Shown here: in pieces, positions 35,700 to 43,880 of the stretch | Layout of the letters: every line of letters starts with the position of its first letter | How positions within the stretch are numbered: the first letter of the stretch is position 1 | Origin: JACVRX01 sp963831385 | Lineage (GTDB): Bacteria; Actinomycetota; Actinomycetes; Jiangellales; Jiangellaceae | NCBI GenBank assembly: GCA_963831385.1 | Contig: CAWHPW010000013.1 | Span: 1-64,000 of the forward strand | Length of the DNA: 64,000 bases | Direction of reading: 5' to 3' | The notes under the pieces: generated by a model | Database searches by the model: none | The model's input: the letters and a program-made list of their open reading frames with translations, nothing else | What the model was told of the DNA's origin: nothing | Made by a program: the position numbers and the translations under genes

Positions 35700-36284
35700 A
35701 TGCGCAGAGCACCATTCCTCATCGCGACGGCAGCGGCATCCGTGCTGTTCCTCGCCGCGTGCGGCGGTGACGACGACGAAGCGACGTCGTCGTCCACGTC
35801 CAGTCCAGCGACCGCGGAGGCGACGCCGCCGCCGGCTGCCGAGAGCCCAGCAAGTGCCGAGACGATCACCGAGATCGTCGCGGGCAACCCCGAGTTCTCG
35901 ACGCTGCTCGCGGCGGTCGAGGCCGCGGGGCTCGCCGAGACGCTCTCCGGCGATGGCCCGTTCACTGTCTTTGCCCCGACCGATGCGGCTTTTGCCGAGC
36001 TACCCGAGGGAACGCTCGACACGCTGCTTCAGCCGGCGAACAAGGACCAACTCGCCGCGATCCTGACCTACCACGTCGTGCCGGCTGAGGTCATGGCGGC
36101 CGACGTCGAGGCGGGCGAGGTGCCGACAGTCAACAGCGCGCCGTTCACCGTCGCGCTCGACGGGGAAGCGGTGGCGATCACCGATGGCCAGGGCAACCAG
36201 GCCAACGTGATCGAAACCGACATCGACGCCTCGAACGGCGTTATCCACGTCATCGATGCCGTACTCCTGCCGGCGCAGGCATAA
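35700..36284 (+). CDS. Fasciclin (FAS1) domain lipoprotein
   Basis: 194 residues, AAGGAG (35689-35694) before the ATG. Lipobox FLAAC gives lipidated C21 after a short signal peptide; a Ser/Thr/Ala linker follows, then one FAS1 domain with ITEIVAGNPEFSTLLAAVEA, FTVFAPTDAAFAELPEGTL, LTYHVVPAEVMAADVEAG and NGVIHVIDAVLLP. FAS1 domains mediate adhesion or protein contacts outside the membrane. First gene of the set; heliorhodopsin follows after 5 bp. Expected on the outer face of the cytoplasmic membrane. Confidence 0.93.
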   Translation: MRRAPFLIATAAASVLFLAACGGDDDEATSSSTSSPATAEATPPPAAESPASAETITEIVAGNPEFSTLLAAVEAAGLAETLSGDGPFTVFAPTDAAFAELPEGTLDTLLQPANKDQLAAILTYHVVPAEVMAADVEAGEVPTVNSAPFTVALDGEAVAITDGQGNQANVIETDIDASNGVIHVIDAVLLPAQA

Positions 36285-36289
36285 GGACC

Positions 36290-37090
36290 GTGGACGCCGC
36301 ATCCCTGCACAGCACGCTGTTCGCCGGGGCGACCGAGGTCGAGGTCGGCCAGCGGATCGGACGACTCCGGCGGTTCAACATCGCCATGGGAGTCCTCCAC
36401 GCTGTGCAGGGAGCGGCGATCCTGGTGCTGGCCACCAGCTTCACCCTTCCGATCGTCACCTACCCGCTGACCGGCCCGCCAGGCTCACCCACGGAGACGA
36501 TCACGCTGTTCGATCTGCGGATCGCCTGGGCCGTGGCTGTGTTCTTGTTCATCTCAGCCGTCGCTCACCTGGTGATCGCATCACCCATGGCCTACCCGAT
36601 GTACGAGCGAATGCTCTTGAACGGACGGAACTACTACCGCTGGGTCGAGTACTCGCTGAGCGCTTCTCTCATGGCGGTCCTGATCGCGCTCTTGTCGGGT
36701 ATCAGCGACGCGGCAGCGTTGATCGCCATCTTCGGTGTGAATGCCGCGATGATTCTTTTCGGTCTCCTTCAGGAGCGCTACGAGCGGCCCGGCAGGGGCA
36801 TGCTGCCCTTCTGGCTCGGCTGCGTGGCGGGTGTCTTCCCGTGGCTCTCGATCGGGATATACCTGGCCGGCATCGGCACCGACGTCCAGGCCCCCGGATT
36901 CGTCTACGCGATCTTCATCTCACTGTTTGTCTTCTTCATGTCCTTCGCCGTGGTTCAGTGGCTGCAGTACCGGCAGGTCGGGCCTTGGAAGGACTATCTG
37001 GTGGGTGAGACGAGCTACGTCGTCCTCAGCCTGGTCGCGAAATCAGCCCTTGCCTGGCAGATCTTCGCTGGCACCCTGGCCAGCGCCTGA
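36290..37090 (+). CDS. Heliorhodopsin
   Basis: 266 residues from a GTG 5 bp after the fasciclin stop. Seven membrane helices are visible (e.g. FNIAMGVLHAVQGAAILVLA, IAWAVAVFLFISAVAHLVIA). Helix 3 has RWVEYSLSASLM with counterion-position E120; helix 7 has SLVAKSALAWQIFAGTL, where K251 is the retinal Schiff-base lysine. H37 and H93 match the conserved interior histidines of heliorhodopsins. The set is diagnostic of heliorhodopsin, not of a type 1 pump. The family has an inverted topology (N-terminus inside) and slow photocycle; signalling role is debated. Confidence 0.96.
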   Translation: MDAASLHSTLFAGATEVEVGQRIGRLRRFNIAMGVLHAVQGAAILVLATSFTLPIVTYPLTGPPGSPTETITLFDLRIAWAVAVFLFISAVAHLVIASPMAYPMYERMLLNGRNYYRWVEYSLSASLMAVLIALLSGISDAAALIAIFGVNAAMILFGLLQERYERPGRGMLPFWLGCVAGVFPWLSIGIYLAGIGTDVQAPGFVYAIFISLFVFFMSFAVVQWLQYRQVGPWKDYLVGETSYVVLSLVAKSALAWQIFAGTLASA

Positions 37091-37096
37091 GTCGTG

Positions 37097-38578
37097 ATGA
37101 CCGACGATCACCGCCGGCACCGCTGCCTGGTCACCGGCGCCACCGGTTACATCGGTGGCCGGCTGGTTCCAGAGCTCCTCGACGCCGGATTCGACGTGCG
37201 ATGCATGAGCCGCTCGCCGCAGCGGCTGCGCGACTACCCGTGGGTCTCACGGGTGGAAAGAGTCGAGGCCGACGCTACTGATCCGGATGCAGTGCGGCGG
37301 GCACTCGACGGTGTCGATGTGGCCTACTACCTCATTCATGCGCTGAGCACCGGCCGTAGCTTCGAGGAGGTCGACCGGCAGGCGGCCCTGACTTTCGCCG
37401 CGGCCGCGGCTGCCGCGAACGTGCGTCGCGTCGTCTACCTGGGTGGCCTGTCGCCGCGTGACGGGCGCTTGTCACCGCACTTGCGTTCTCGTGGTGAGGT
37501 GGCGCAGATCCTGCTCGATTCACCGGTGCCCGTCGCAGTGCTCAGAGCCGCGGTCATCCTCGGCTCCGGGTCTGCCTCCTTCGAGATGCTGCGGTATCTC
37601 ACCGAGCGGCTGCCGGTGATGGTCACCCCTCGCTGGGTGCGCAGCCGGATTCAGCCGATCGCGATCAGAGATGTGCTGCGATATCTCGTCGGTTGCGCGT
37701 CGCTCCCTACCGACGTGAATCGGTCCTTCGACATCGGTGGTCCGGACATCCTCACCTACGCGGACATGATGCGCAGGTACGCCGAGGTCGCCGGCCTACC
37801 GCGCCGGGTCATACTGCCCGTCCCGGTACTTACCCCGCGTCTGTCCAGCCTGTGGGTCGGGCTGGTGACGCCGGTACCGGGCTCGCTGGCCCGGCCGCTG
37901 GTGGAGTCGCTACGGCATGAGGTCGTGTGCCATGAGCACGACATCGCCGCCCACGTGCCGGATCCACCGGACGGCCTGATCGGTTTCGAGCGCGCCGTCG
38001 AACTGGGCCTGCAACGAATCCGCGAAGCGAACGTCTCCACCCGGTGGTCCTCCGCAGCTGTCCCGGGAGCACCCAGCGATCCGTTGCCGACCGACCCGGA
38101 CTGGGCAGGCGGCAGTCTGTATGCCGACGAACGCAACACGACGGTATGGGCCGCCCCTGAGGCCCTGTGGCGGGTTATCGAGGGGATCGGTGGCCAGCGC
38201 GGCTGGTACTCCTTCCCGCTCGCCTGGAACGTGCGCGGCATCATCGACCGATTCGTCGGCGGCGTGGGTCTGCGCCGCGGGAGGCGCAATCCTGATCGGC
38301 TGTACATCGGCGAATCGCTCGACTTCTGGCGGGTCGAAGAGATCGAACCCGGAAGGCGGCTGCGATTGCGCGCGGAGATGCGGTTGCCCGGCCTGGCCTG
38401 GCTCGAGATGGGCGTGGGCCGCGACGGCGACACGACGATCTACACACAACGTGCGCTGTTCCACCCGCATGGGTTGCTCGGGCATCTGTACTGGTGGGCA
38501 ATATGGCCGTTCCATGGCGCGGTCTTCGGCGGAATGTCACGCAACATCGCGCGGGCGGCTGAGGCCGGTGGTCGCTGA
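37097..38578 (+). CDS. SDR (NmrA-like) / DUF2867 fusion protein
   Basis: 493 residues from the ATG at 37097 (GTG at 37094 also possible), only a few bp after heliorhodopsin. N-terminal ~300 residues form a NAD(P)-binding SDR (CLVTGATGYIGGRLVPELLD, DVAYYLIHALSTGRSFEEVD, RRVVYLGGLSPRDGR). The C-terminal ~190 residues are DUF2867, a SRPBCC/polyketide-cyclase-like fold (WYSFPLAWNVRGIIDRFVGG, LDFWRVEEIEPGRRLRLRAE). Cytoplasmic or peripheral. Close relative of the shorter SDR at 5228. Function unknown, but genomic coupling suggests it is the intracellular partner or effector of the rhodopsin. Confidence 0.9.
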   Translation: MTDDHRRHRCLVTGATGYIGGRLVPELLDAGFDVRCMSRSPQRLRDYPWVSRVERVEADATDPDAVRRALDGVDVAYYLIHALSTGRSFEEVDRQAALTFAAAAAAANVRRVVYLGGLSPRDGRLSPHLRSRGEVAQILLDSPVPVAVLRAAVILGSGSASFEMLRYLTERLPVMVTPRWVRSRIQPIAIRDVLRYLVGCASLPTDVNRSFDIGGPDILTYADMMRRYAEVAGLPRRVILPVPVLTPRLSSLWVGLVTPVPGSLARPLVESLRHEVVCHEHDIAAHVPDPPDGLIGFERAVELGLQRIREANVSTRWSSAAVPGAPSDPLPTDPDWAGGSLYADERNTTVWAAPEALWRVIEGIGGQRGWYSFPLAWNVRGIIDRFVGGVGLRRGRRNPDRLYIGESLDFWRVEEIEPGRRLRLRAEMRLPGLAWLEMGVGRDGDTTIYTQRALFHPHGLLGHLYWWAIWPFHGAVFGGMSRNIARAAEAGGR

Positions 38579-38723
38579 ACGAGTTGATGGCAGCCGCGAA
38601 TCCATTCGTGCTGGCTTGCCGAAGCCGCTCACGTATGTCGGCCAGCTCTGACGGTCCGGCGGCACGACACGGGCACTTCGACCGACGTCGCGATCAGCTG
38701 AGGTCACCCAGGTCGACGACCGG

Positions 38724-39122
38724 TCACGGAAGCGTCGACTCCGCCGCCTCGACGAGTTGGGTAGCGGATCGCAATGCGGCCTTGAGCTTGGCCTCGGTGA
38801 GGAATGTGGTGCCGTAGTGGGCGGTGTCCTTGACGGCAAGCACGGTAGTGAGGGCGCGCGCGAGCTTGGTACCGCCCGGAGTGATCTTCGCTAGCAAGGT
38901 TGCTGCCACGCTGTGATCCTGCTCCCGCGATCGGCGGCCGAGCCGCCGGCAACAGAGCGCATCGGATGCGGCGATGGCGGCGAGTACGGCATTCCCGGCT
39001 GCGGCGTTGCGCGCCTCCGGTTCGCGAGTGGCGCTGGCTATCTCGGCGAGGTTGAGATATGTGCGGGCGACGCGGGATCTGGTGCGGCCGTCTTCGGAGC
39101 CGCATGGTGCTTCTCGGCTCAT
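38724..39122 (-). CDS. HEPN-like helical protein (partner of nucleotidyltransferase)
   Basis: 132 residues, ATG at 39122 overlapping the NTase stop (ATGA). Helical protein with AVLAAIAASDALCCRRLGRR and RRSREQDHSVAATLLAKIT, giving an RX5H-like pair, then VKDTAHYGTTFLTEAKLKAA. Such proteins are HEPN-type partners of MNT nucleotidyltransferases. No HXY motif is present, unlike the HEPN at 9889. Likely toxin half of a pair, by context. Confidence 0.7.
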   Translation of the reverse strand: MSREAPCGSEDGRTRSRVARTYLNLAEIASATREPEARNAAAGNAVLAAIAASDALCCRRLGRRSREQDHSVAATLLAKITPGGTKLARALTTVLAVKDTAHYGTTFLTEAKLKAALRSATQLVEAAESTLP

Positions 39123-39739
39123 GCAACCTCCCTGAGCACTGTTGTCAGCGTCGAGCCGGTCAGATGTACTGAGTCAAGCCGCCATTGCTGCAGGATGGGC
39201 TCGCCTGCGGCAATCGCCTGGCGAAGCTCGTCACGGGAGGTGTCGAACCAGGCAACCGGATTGCCGATTGCCCGGCGCAGGCGTCCGGCGGCGCTTCGTA
39301 ACTGCTCGGACCAGGCGTCGGTTTCGGGCTCGATGTTGTCGGGGCGAATCACCAGCACGTCCAGATCGCTCGTGACGTCACCGTCTCCGCGAGCGGCCGA
39401 TCCGAAGACCGACGCATGCAGCGGTCTTATCGGCCATGACTCGATCTCGCGGCGAATCAGCTCGAGCATCGAGCGTCTGAGGTCAACCAGCGCGACTAGG
39501 GCGGGGGTGGCGAGGTGCTCGCGGTTCAATGTGCACAGTCGAGACGGTCCTCGGTCCTCGGTGTCGACCGCGCCGTGCCGATCGAGCAGGGCGACCACCT
39601 GTGCCGCCCGCGCGTGACTGACCCCGGCAAGACGTCCGATCTGGCGGATCGTGAAAGCGTCCTCAGCGCCGGCAAGCACCCTGATCACGGCAGCCGTTCC
39701 CGGCGCCATCACCACACTGGCCGGTTCGGAAAGATCCAT
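39119..39739 (-). CDS. Winged-helix / nucleotidyltransferase protein
   Basis: 206 residues. N-terminal wHTH (TIRQIGRLAGVSHARAAQVV, LLDRHGAVDTEDRGPSRL) is followed by an NTase with exact GSx10DxD (GSAARGDGDVTSDLD, VLVIRPDN). Domain order and coupling to a HEPN gene are those of MNT/HEPN antitoxin modules, with a different DNA-binding domain from the XRE-MNT fusion at 9347. Probable autoregulating antitoxin. Confidence 0.82.
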   Translation of the reverse strand: MDLSEPASVVMAPGTAAVIRVLAGAEDAFTIRQIGRLAGVSHARAAQVVALLDRHGAVDTEDRGPSRLCTLNREHLATPALVALVDLRRSMLELIRREIESWPIRPLHASVFGSAARGDGDVTSDLDVLVIRPDNIEPETDAWSEQLRSAAGRLRRAIGNPVAWFDTSRDELRQAIAAGEPILQQWRLDSVHLTGSTLTTVLREVA

Positions 39740-39769
39740 GGCTCATTGTCAACCAATAAGAGCCACTTG

Positions 39770-39780
39770 GCAATAATTGC
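39770..39780. promoter_or_regulatory. Inverted repeat upstream of NTase/HEPN pair
   Basis: GCAAT-A-ATTGC is a perfect palindrome in an AT-rich patch 31 bp upstream of the NTase start, in an otherwise GC-rich region. Candidate autoregulatory site or -10 region. Confidence 0.4.
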
Positions 39781-39802
39781 TGACCACTCAGGATGACTAG
39801 CC

Positions 39803-40087
39803 ATGGGTGCTTCAGTCCGCTGGCTCGGCCAGTCGTCGTCTAGGCCGAACTCGCGAAGCCTGCCGGGAAGTTGCGGGAAGGCCGCCGACCTACTTTCTGA
39901 CCCGTCAGAACACCACGACGCAGAGAGGGTCGCAAACCAACTGACGGAGTTTCGCCACGCCGAGCTCGTCGCCGAAGCAGCACACCAGCGGCAGGTCCGT
40001 CAGGCCAAGCAGGCCCGAGCCGACCACGGCGGTCGGCCCCGAGTCCAACGCACCTGGCGGCGGTTGCTCGTGCTCGGTCGAGCCTGA
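39803..40087 (+). other. Degraded copy of a small basic protein
   Basis: The open frame ends with LTEFRHAELVAEAAHQRQVR and RPRVQRTWRRLLVLG, a diverged copy of the small basic protein at 12943 (QRHAELFAEAAQHRRVRETR). Its N-terminal 40 codons do not match the relative, and the frame lacks a convincing start or ribosome site, so this is probably a fragment. Confidence 0.4.
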
Positions 40088-40117
40088 GACCGAAACAGCA
40101 CTTGCGCTCCCATACCG

Positions 40118-40267
40118 TCAGTACTCCTTCCGCCGGAAGTCCGCGATCCCCGACATCCACTCGTGGAGCCGATCGCCCCCGTCGCCGAGCGGTTCGCCGG
40201 GCCGAGGATTCGGCCCGGCGATGAAGCCGTCGAGTGACATTGACGTGTCGTAGATCAGTTTCGCCAT
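40118..40267 (-). pseudogene. DHFR/RibD-C-type reductase, N-terminal stub
   Basis: Starts MAKLIYDTSMSLDGFIAGPN 8 bp after the LuxR-type gene and stops after 49 codons (GIADFRRKEY). The first ~40 residues are unmistakably the start of a dihydrofolate-reductase-like (RibD C-terminal domain) protein, usually ~190 residues; the rest is absent. Truncated gene, probably not functional. Confidence 0.7.
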
Positions 40268-40275
40268 CGCACCTC

Positions 40276-43086
40276 TCAGACCCTTTCTGCCGGAGCAGCA
40301 ATGCCCAACGCCGTCATCATGGCAACGCCTTCGTTCCGTTCGGGCCCGCCGGCCAGCACGAGGGTTCGCGCTTGTTGGTACGGGCAGGCAGCGGCATCGA
40401 AGGCGGCCGCCGCGGCCAGCAGGCCGGCACGGTCTCCGGCGAGTATTGCCTCAGCTCGGTCGACGATGGCGGTGGCGATCGGGTTGTGGGTAGCGATCAC
40501 CCGAGCCTGAACAAGCCGTCCGGCGGCGTCGGACCGATCGCTGAGAACCGCCGCCTCCGCCTTGAGCGCGGCGTACCACTGCCGCCACACCCCCGTGATC
40601 CACCGGCGCAAGTCCTCCGCTTCGTCGGACAGCCGATCAAGCGCCCGCCTGTGCTGCCCCCGATGCAGGAACAGGATGGCGTCGAATGTGGCGCCGTAAC
40701 CGGCCAGGCGGTCCGGCCCGACGCCCATGGCCTCGATCACGCCCAGGCAATCGGCGCGGGCGGCGTCGTCCCCGGCGAGACCGCATGCCATGGCGATGGC
40801 TGCCGTGGGTCGACCCAGATATGCGGACCGTGGCCGGCCAGCCCGCTCCCAGCCTTCGCGGAACCGCTCACTGGCGACGCGAACGTCAGTGACGTTTCCG
40901 GCCAAGGCATCGACCACGATCAACTGCGCGGTGGCCAGATGCCCTTCCTCGACGACCATGGGCATGTCGCGTAGACGCTCTGCCGAGGCGCGCGCCGCAC
41001 GCAGATCACCACCACCCACGCTGTACTCGCAGGCCATGTTCAGCGCGTCCAGCAACTCGTATCCAACCGTGGCATCCATCGGGAGCGGTGCAAGCACCTC
41101 GAGTCGGCGGCGTGCGCTTCTGGCGGCCTCAACGACCATGCCCTGTCCGGCATACGACCCTGTCAGCCCGTCTAGAGCACCACTTTCGATCAACGGCTCG
41201 CTCAGCTGCCGAGCCCGCCGAGCCGCGTTCTCCGCCCGCACGACGTCCGCTGGCTCAGTGACGCCGCCGCTGGCCCACGAGGCCTCGGCCACGAGGATCG
41301 CTGCTTCTGTTGCCGTGCCCTGGTCGGCCAGGTCGCGTGCGGCCCGGATAAGCTCCTGGGCCTCGTCCAGCGATGGGACCGGGGACATGATCCCCGGCGC
41401 GCGCAAGATCACAGCGGCCGACTCGGCAAGGTAGCGGGCAGCCAATTGCTTGTCGCCCGCCTCGAGTGCAATACGAGCCGCGTTGCGCCGCAATCGATAG
41501 GCATCGGTCCCTGCAAACCGGCACCAGGCAGTTGCGGCTGCGTACCACAACGCCGACGTCTGCTGTGCTGAGTCACCGGCGAGCTCCGCGGCTTGCTCGT
41601 AGCGCTGCTGGGATTCGCGCAGGAGCCCGCGAGCGAACGTCAACCCGGCCAACACGACGGCCAGCTCGTGCGCACTGACTCGGTGCTCGGGGTGATCCGC
41701 AGCCCAGCCGAGAGCCGCCCGCAGATCGTCGACGAGATGGTCGAACCGAGCCCGCCACCTGGCGCGATCAGCTTGGCCTTCACTGTCCAGTTCCGACGCG
41801 GCAGTGAGGCACCAGCGAAGGTGGCGGGCGCGTGTCTCGTCGAGGTCGCCAGCATCGGTCAGGCGTTCCAGGCCATATTGCCGAATCGTTTCGAGAGCGC
41901 GGTATCGGGTGCCGGTCGCGGTTGGTATCGCAGCGAGCAGGCTCTGCCCGGCCAGCTGAGCTAGCCCGTCCTGGACGTTATCGACGGAGATCGGCGGGAA
42001 TCCCGCCACCTCCGCCGCTGCGTCGGTTGTGAAGGGTGCGGCGAAGACCGCGACTCGCCTGAGCAGGGTCTGCTCGGTCTCGTCGAGCAGACCGTGGCTC
42101 CAGTCCAGCATGGCGCGCACCGAGCTGTGCCGGTCGTCGGCGCGTTGGCCACCGGCGAGGAGCCGGAGCTGATCTGACATCCCCGTGTGCAGGCCGTCGA
42201 GCCCGAGAACCGGCAGCCGTGCCACCGCCAGTTCGATTGCCAGCGCGACGCCGTCGAGCGCCCGGCAGATGTCGGCAACGCGGTCGTGATCCGCGGCAGC
42301 TACCGGCCAGTCGGCAGCCTCGGCGCGCTCGGTGAACAGAGCGACCGCGTCCGACTGGCCGTCGTCGGCGGGGAGGGACAGCGGCGGCACCGGGAACACC
42401 CACTCGAACGGGACCGTGAGCCGGGCCCGGCTGGTCGCAAGGACGGTCAACTTCGGACAGTCGCTCAGCAGCCGTTCCACCAGCGGCGCGACGCCGTCGA
42501 GCACGTGCTCGCAGTTGTCGAAGGTGAGCAGCGTGTCGGCCGTTGCCAACGCGCCGGCGATCACTGCCTCGGTCGACCGTCCCTGCTGCTTGCCGATCCC
42601 CAGCGCGGCGGCAACAGCAGCACCCACCATGTCCGGTTCGCTGACCGGAACCAGGTCGACGAACCACACGCCGTCAGCGAACGTGTCGGCCGCTTTAGCG
42701 ATCACTGCCAGCGCGAGCCGGGTCTTACCCACGCCGCCTGGGCCCACCGCGGTGACCTGCCGATGGTCCTGCAGCGCCTGAGCCAGCGCGGCTTGCTCAC
42801 TGGCCCGGCCGACGAATGACGTCAGCGGCGACGGTATCGCCGCGGCTGTTTGTGCCCCGTCGGGTTGCGTCATGCGGGCTGCCATGTCCGCGAGCTCGCG
42901 TCGGTCGGTCGCTCCGAGCTTGCGCAGCAGCGACGACACGTGGCTCTCGACGGTACGGACCGAGATGAACAGCTTGGCCCCGATTTCGGCATTGCTCAGG
43001 TGCTCACCGAGCGCAGCCAGAACCTCTTCCTCTCGTGCCGAGATGCCCGATTGCGGCAAGACCAAGGGCCAGGGCATGCGTCCCAT
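40276..43086 (-). CDS. LuxR-family regulator with NB-ARC-type ATPase and TPR region
   Basis: 936 residues from the ATG at 43086 (43077 also possible). N-terminal LuxR HTH (SAREEEVLAALGEHLSNAEI, FISVRTVESHVSSLLRKLGA), then an AP-ATPase/NB-ARC domain with P-loop VGPGGVGKTRLALAVIAKA, Walker B LLTFDNCEHVL and LDGVALAIELAVARL, then a long TPR-like helical domain. The HTH is at the N-terminus, unlike typical LAL proteins. Divergent from OsmC with a 133-bp gap; it may activate the OsmC-flavoprotein unit. Confidence 0.9.
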   Translation of the reverse strand: MGRMPWPLVLPQSGISAREEEVLAALGEHLSNAEIGAKLFISVRTVESHVSSLLRKLGATDRRELADMAARMTQPDGAQTAAAIPSPLTSFVGRASEQAALAQALQDHRQVTAVGPGGVGKTRLALAVIAKAADTFADGVWFVDLVPVSEPDMVGAAVAAALGIGKQQGRSTEAVIAGALATADTLLTFDNCEHVLDGVAPLVERLLSDCPKLTVLATSRARLTVPFEWVFPVPPLSLPADDGQSDAVALFTERAEAADWPVAAADHDRVADICRALDGVALAIELAVARLPVLGLDGLHTGMSDQLRLLAGGQRADDRHSSVRAMLDWSHGLLDETEQTLLRRVAVFAAPFTTDAAAEVAGFPPISVDNVQDGLAQLAGQSLLAAIPTATGTRYRALETIRQYGLERLTDAGDLDETRARHLRWCLTAASELDSEGQADRARWRARFDHLVDDLRAALGWAADHPEHRVSAHELAVVLAGLTFARGLLRESQQRYEQAAELAGDSAQQTSALWYAAATAWCRFAGTDAYRLRRNAARIALEAGDKQLAARYLAESAAVILRAPGIMSPVPSLDEAQELIRAARDLADQGTATEAAILVAEASWASGGVTEPADVVRAENAARRARQLSEPLIESGALDGLTGSYAGQGMVVEAARSARRRLEVLAPLPMDATVGYELLDALNMACEYSVGGGDLRAARASAERLRDMPMVVEEGHLATAQLIVVDALAGNVTDVRVASERFREGWERAGRPRSAYLGRPTAAIAMACGLAGDDAARADCLGVIEAMGVGPDRLAGYGATFDAILFLHRGQHRRALDRLSDEAEDLRRWITGVWRQWYAALKAEAAVLSDRSDAAGRLVQARVIATHNPIATAIVDRAEAILAGDRAGLLAAAAAFDAAACPYQQARTLVLAGGPERNEGVAMMTALGIAAPAERV

Positions 43087-43219
43087 TGTGCCGCTCACGG
43101 AGCACGCGGCCCCGTACGTAGTCGATTCCGTAGCCGGATCAGTGGTCGGCACGGATGTGCGCCTGGACCACAGCGACGAGGCTCCAAGTCAGAGCCAGAA
43201 CACAGCCAAGGAGGACACC

Positions 43220-43810
43220 ATGCATCCGGACACGGAAATGACCACAACCACCATCGAGCGAGTGCCGCTCAACGGAGTCGACACACCGACGCTGTTCGCC
43301 ACGCTCGACGCCGTCAAGGCGCAGCCCGAGATCGCCAAGTTCCAGTTCCGCGCGAAGAACCGGTGGGTGAGCGGCACCCACAATCTGAGCTCCATGCACG
43401 CGTTCTTCGGCGCCGGCCAGGAGCTGGAGCACCGCCGCGAGACCGTCATAGACGCCGACCACCCCGAGGTGCTCGTGGGCACGGACCACGGCCCGGCACC
43501 GGTGGAGTACGTGCTGGCTGCGCTGGCGGCGTGCCTGACTTCGGGCCTCGCCAACATCGCCGCGGCCCGCGGCATCGAGCTGACCGAGGTCGAGTCGACC
43601 GTCGAAGGCGACATCAACCTGCTCGGAGGCCTCGGCATGTCCGACGAGGTCCGCAACGGCTACGAGCAGATCCGGGTCAACTTCAAGGTCAAGGGCAACG
43701 CCCCGCCCGAGAAGCTGCGCGCTCTCGTCGAGCGCTCCAGAGACCGCTCGGCCGTCTACGACGTGCTCACCAACTCGGTGCCGATCGCCATCGACGTCAC
43801 GGTCGACTGA
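43220..43810 (+). CDS. OsmC-family protein
   Basis: 196 residues, AAGGAGG (43208-43214) before the ATG. OsmC/Ohr-like fold: FQFRAKNRWVSGTHNLSSMH, GPAPVEYVLAALAACLTSGL, VESTVEGDINLLGGLGMSDE, IRVNFKVKGNAPPEKL. The AAC cysteine (peroxidatic in OsmC) is present, but the second conserved cysteine is replaced: the region reads ERSRDRSAVYDVLTNSVP. Canonical two-cysteine thiol peroxidase activity is thus doubtful. Divergent from the LuxR-type regulator. Confidence 0.9.
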   Translation: MHPDTEMTTTTIERVPLNGVDTPTLFATLDAVKAQPEIAKFQFRAKNRWVSGTHNLSSMHAFFGAGQELEHRRETVIDADHPEVLVGTDHGPAPVEYVLAALAACLTSGLANIAAARGIELTEVESTVEGDINLLGGLGMSDEVRNGYEQIRVNFKVKGNAPPEKLRALVERSRDRSAVYDVLTNSVPIAIDVTVD

Positions 43811-43823
43811 CGCACGGACGCGT

Positions 43824-43858
43824 CGCGGCCGCCTGGGGCGTATCACCTGGCGGCCGCG
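43824..43858. terminator. Hairpin between OsmC and flavin monooxygenase genes
   Basis: CGCGGCCGCC and GGCGGCCGCG pair perfectly (10 bp) around a 15-base loop, within the 70-bp gap. Could be a partial terminator or an RNA-processing/attenuation site. No T-tract. Confidence 0.4.
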
Positions 43859-43880
43859 TCGCTCAGATACGAGGGGCGAG

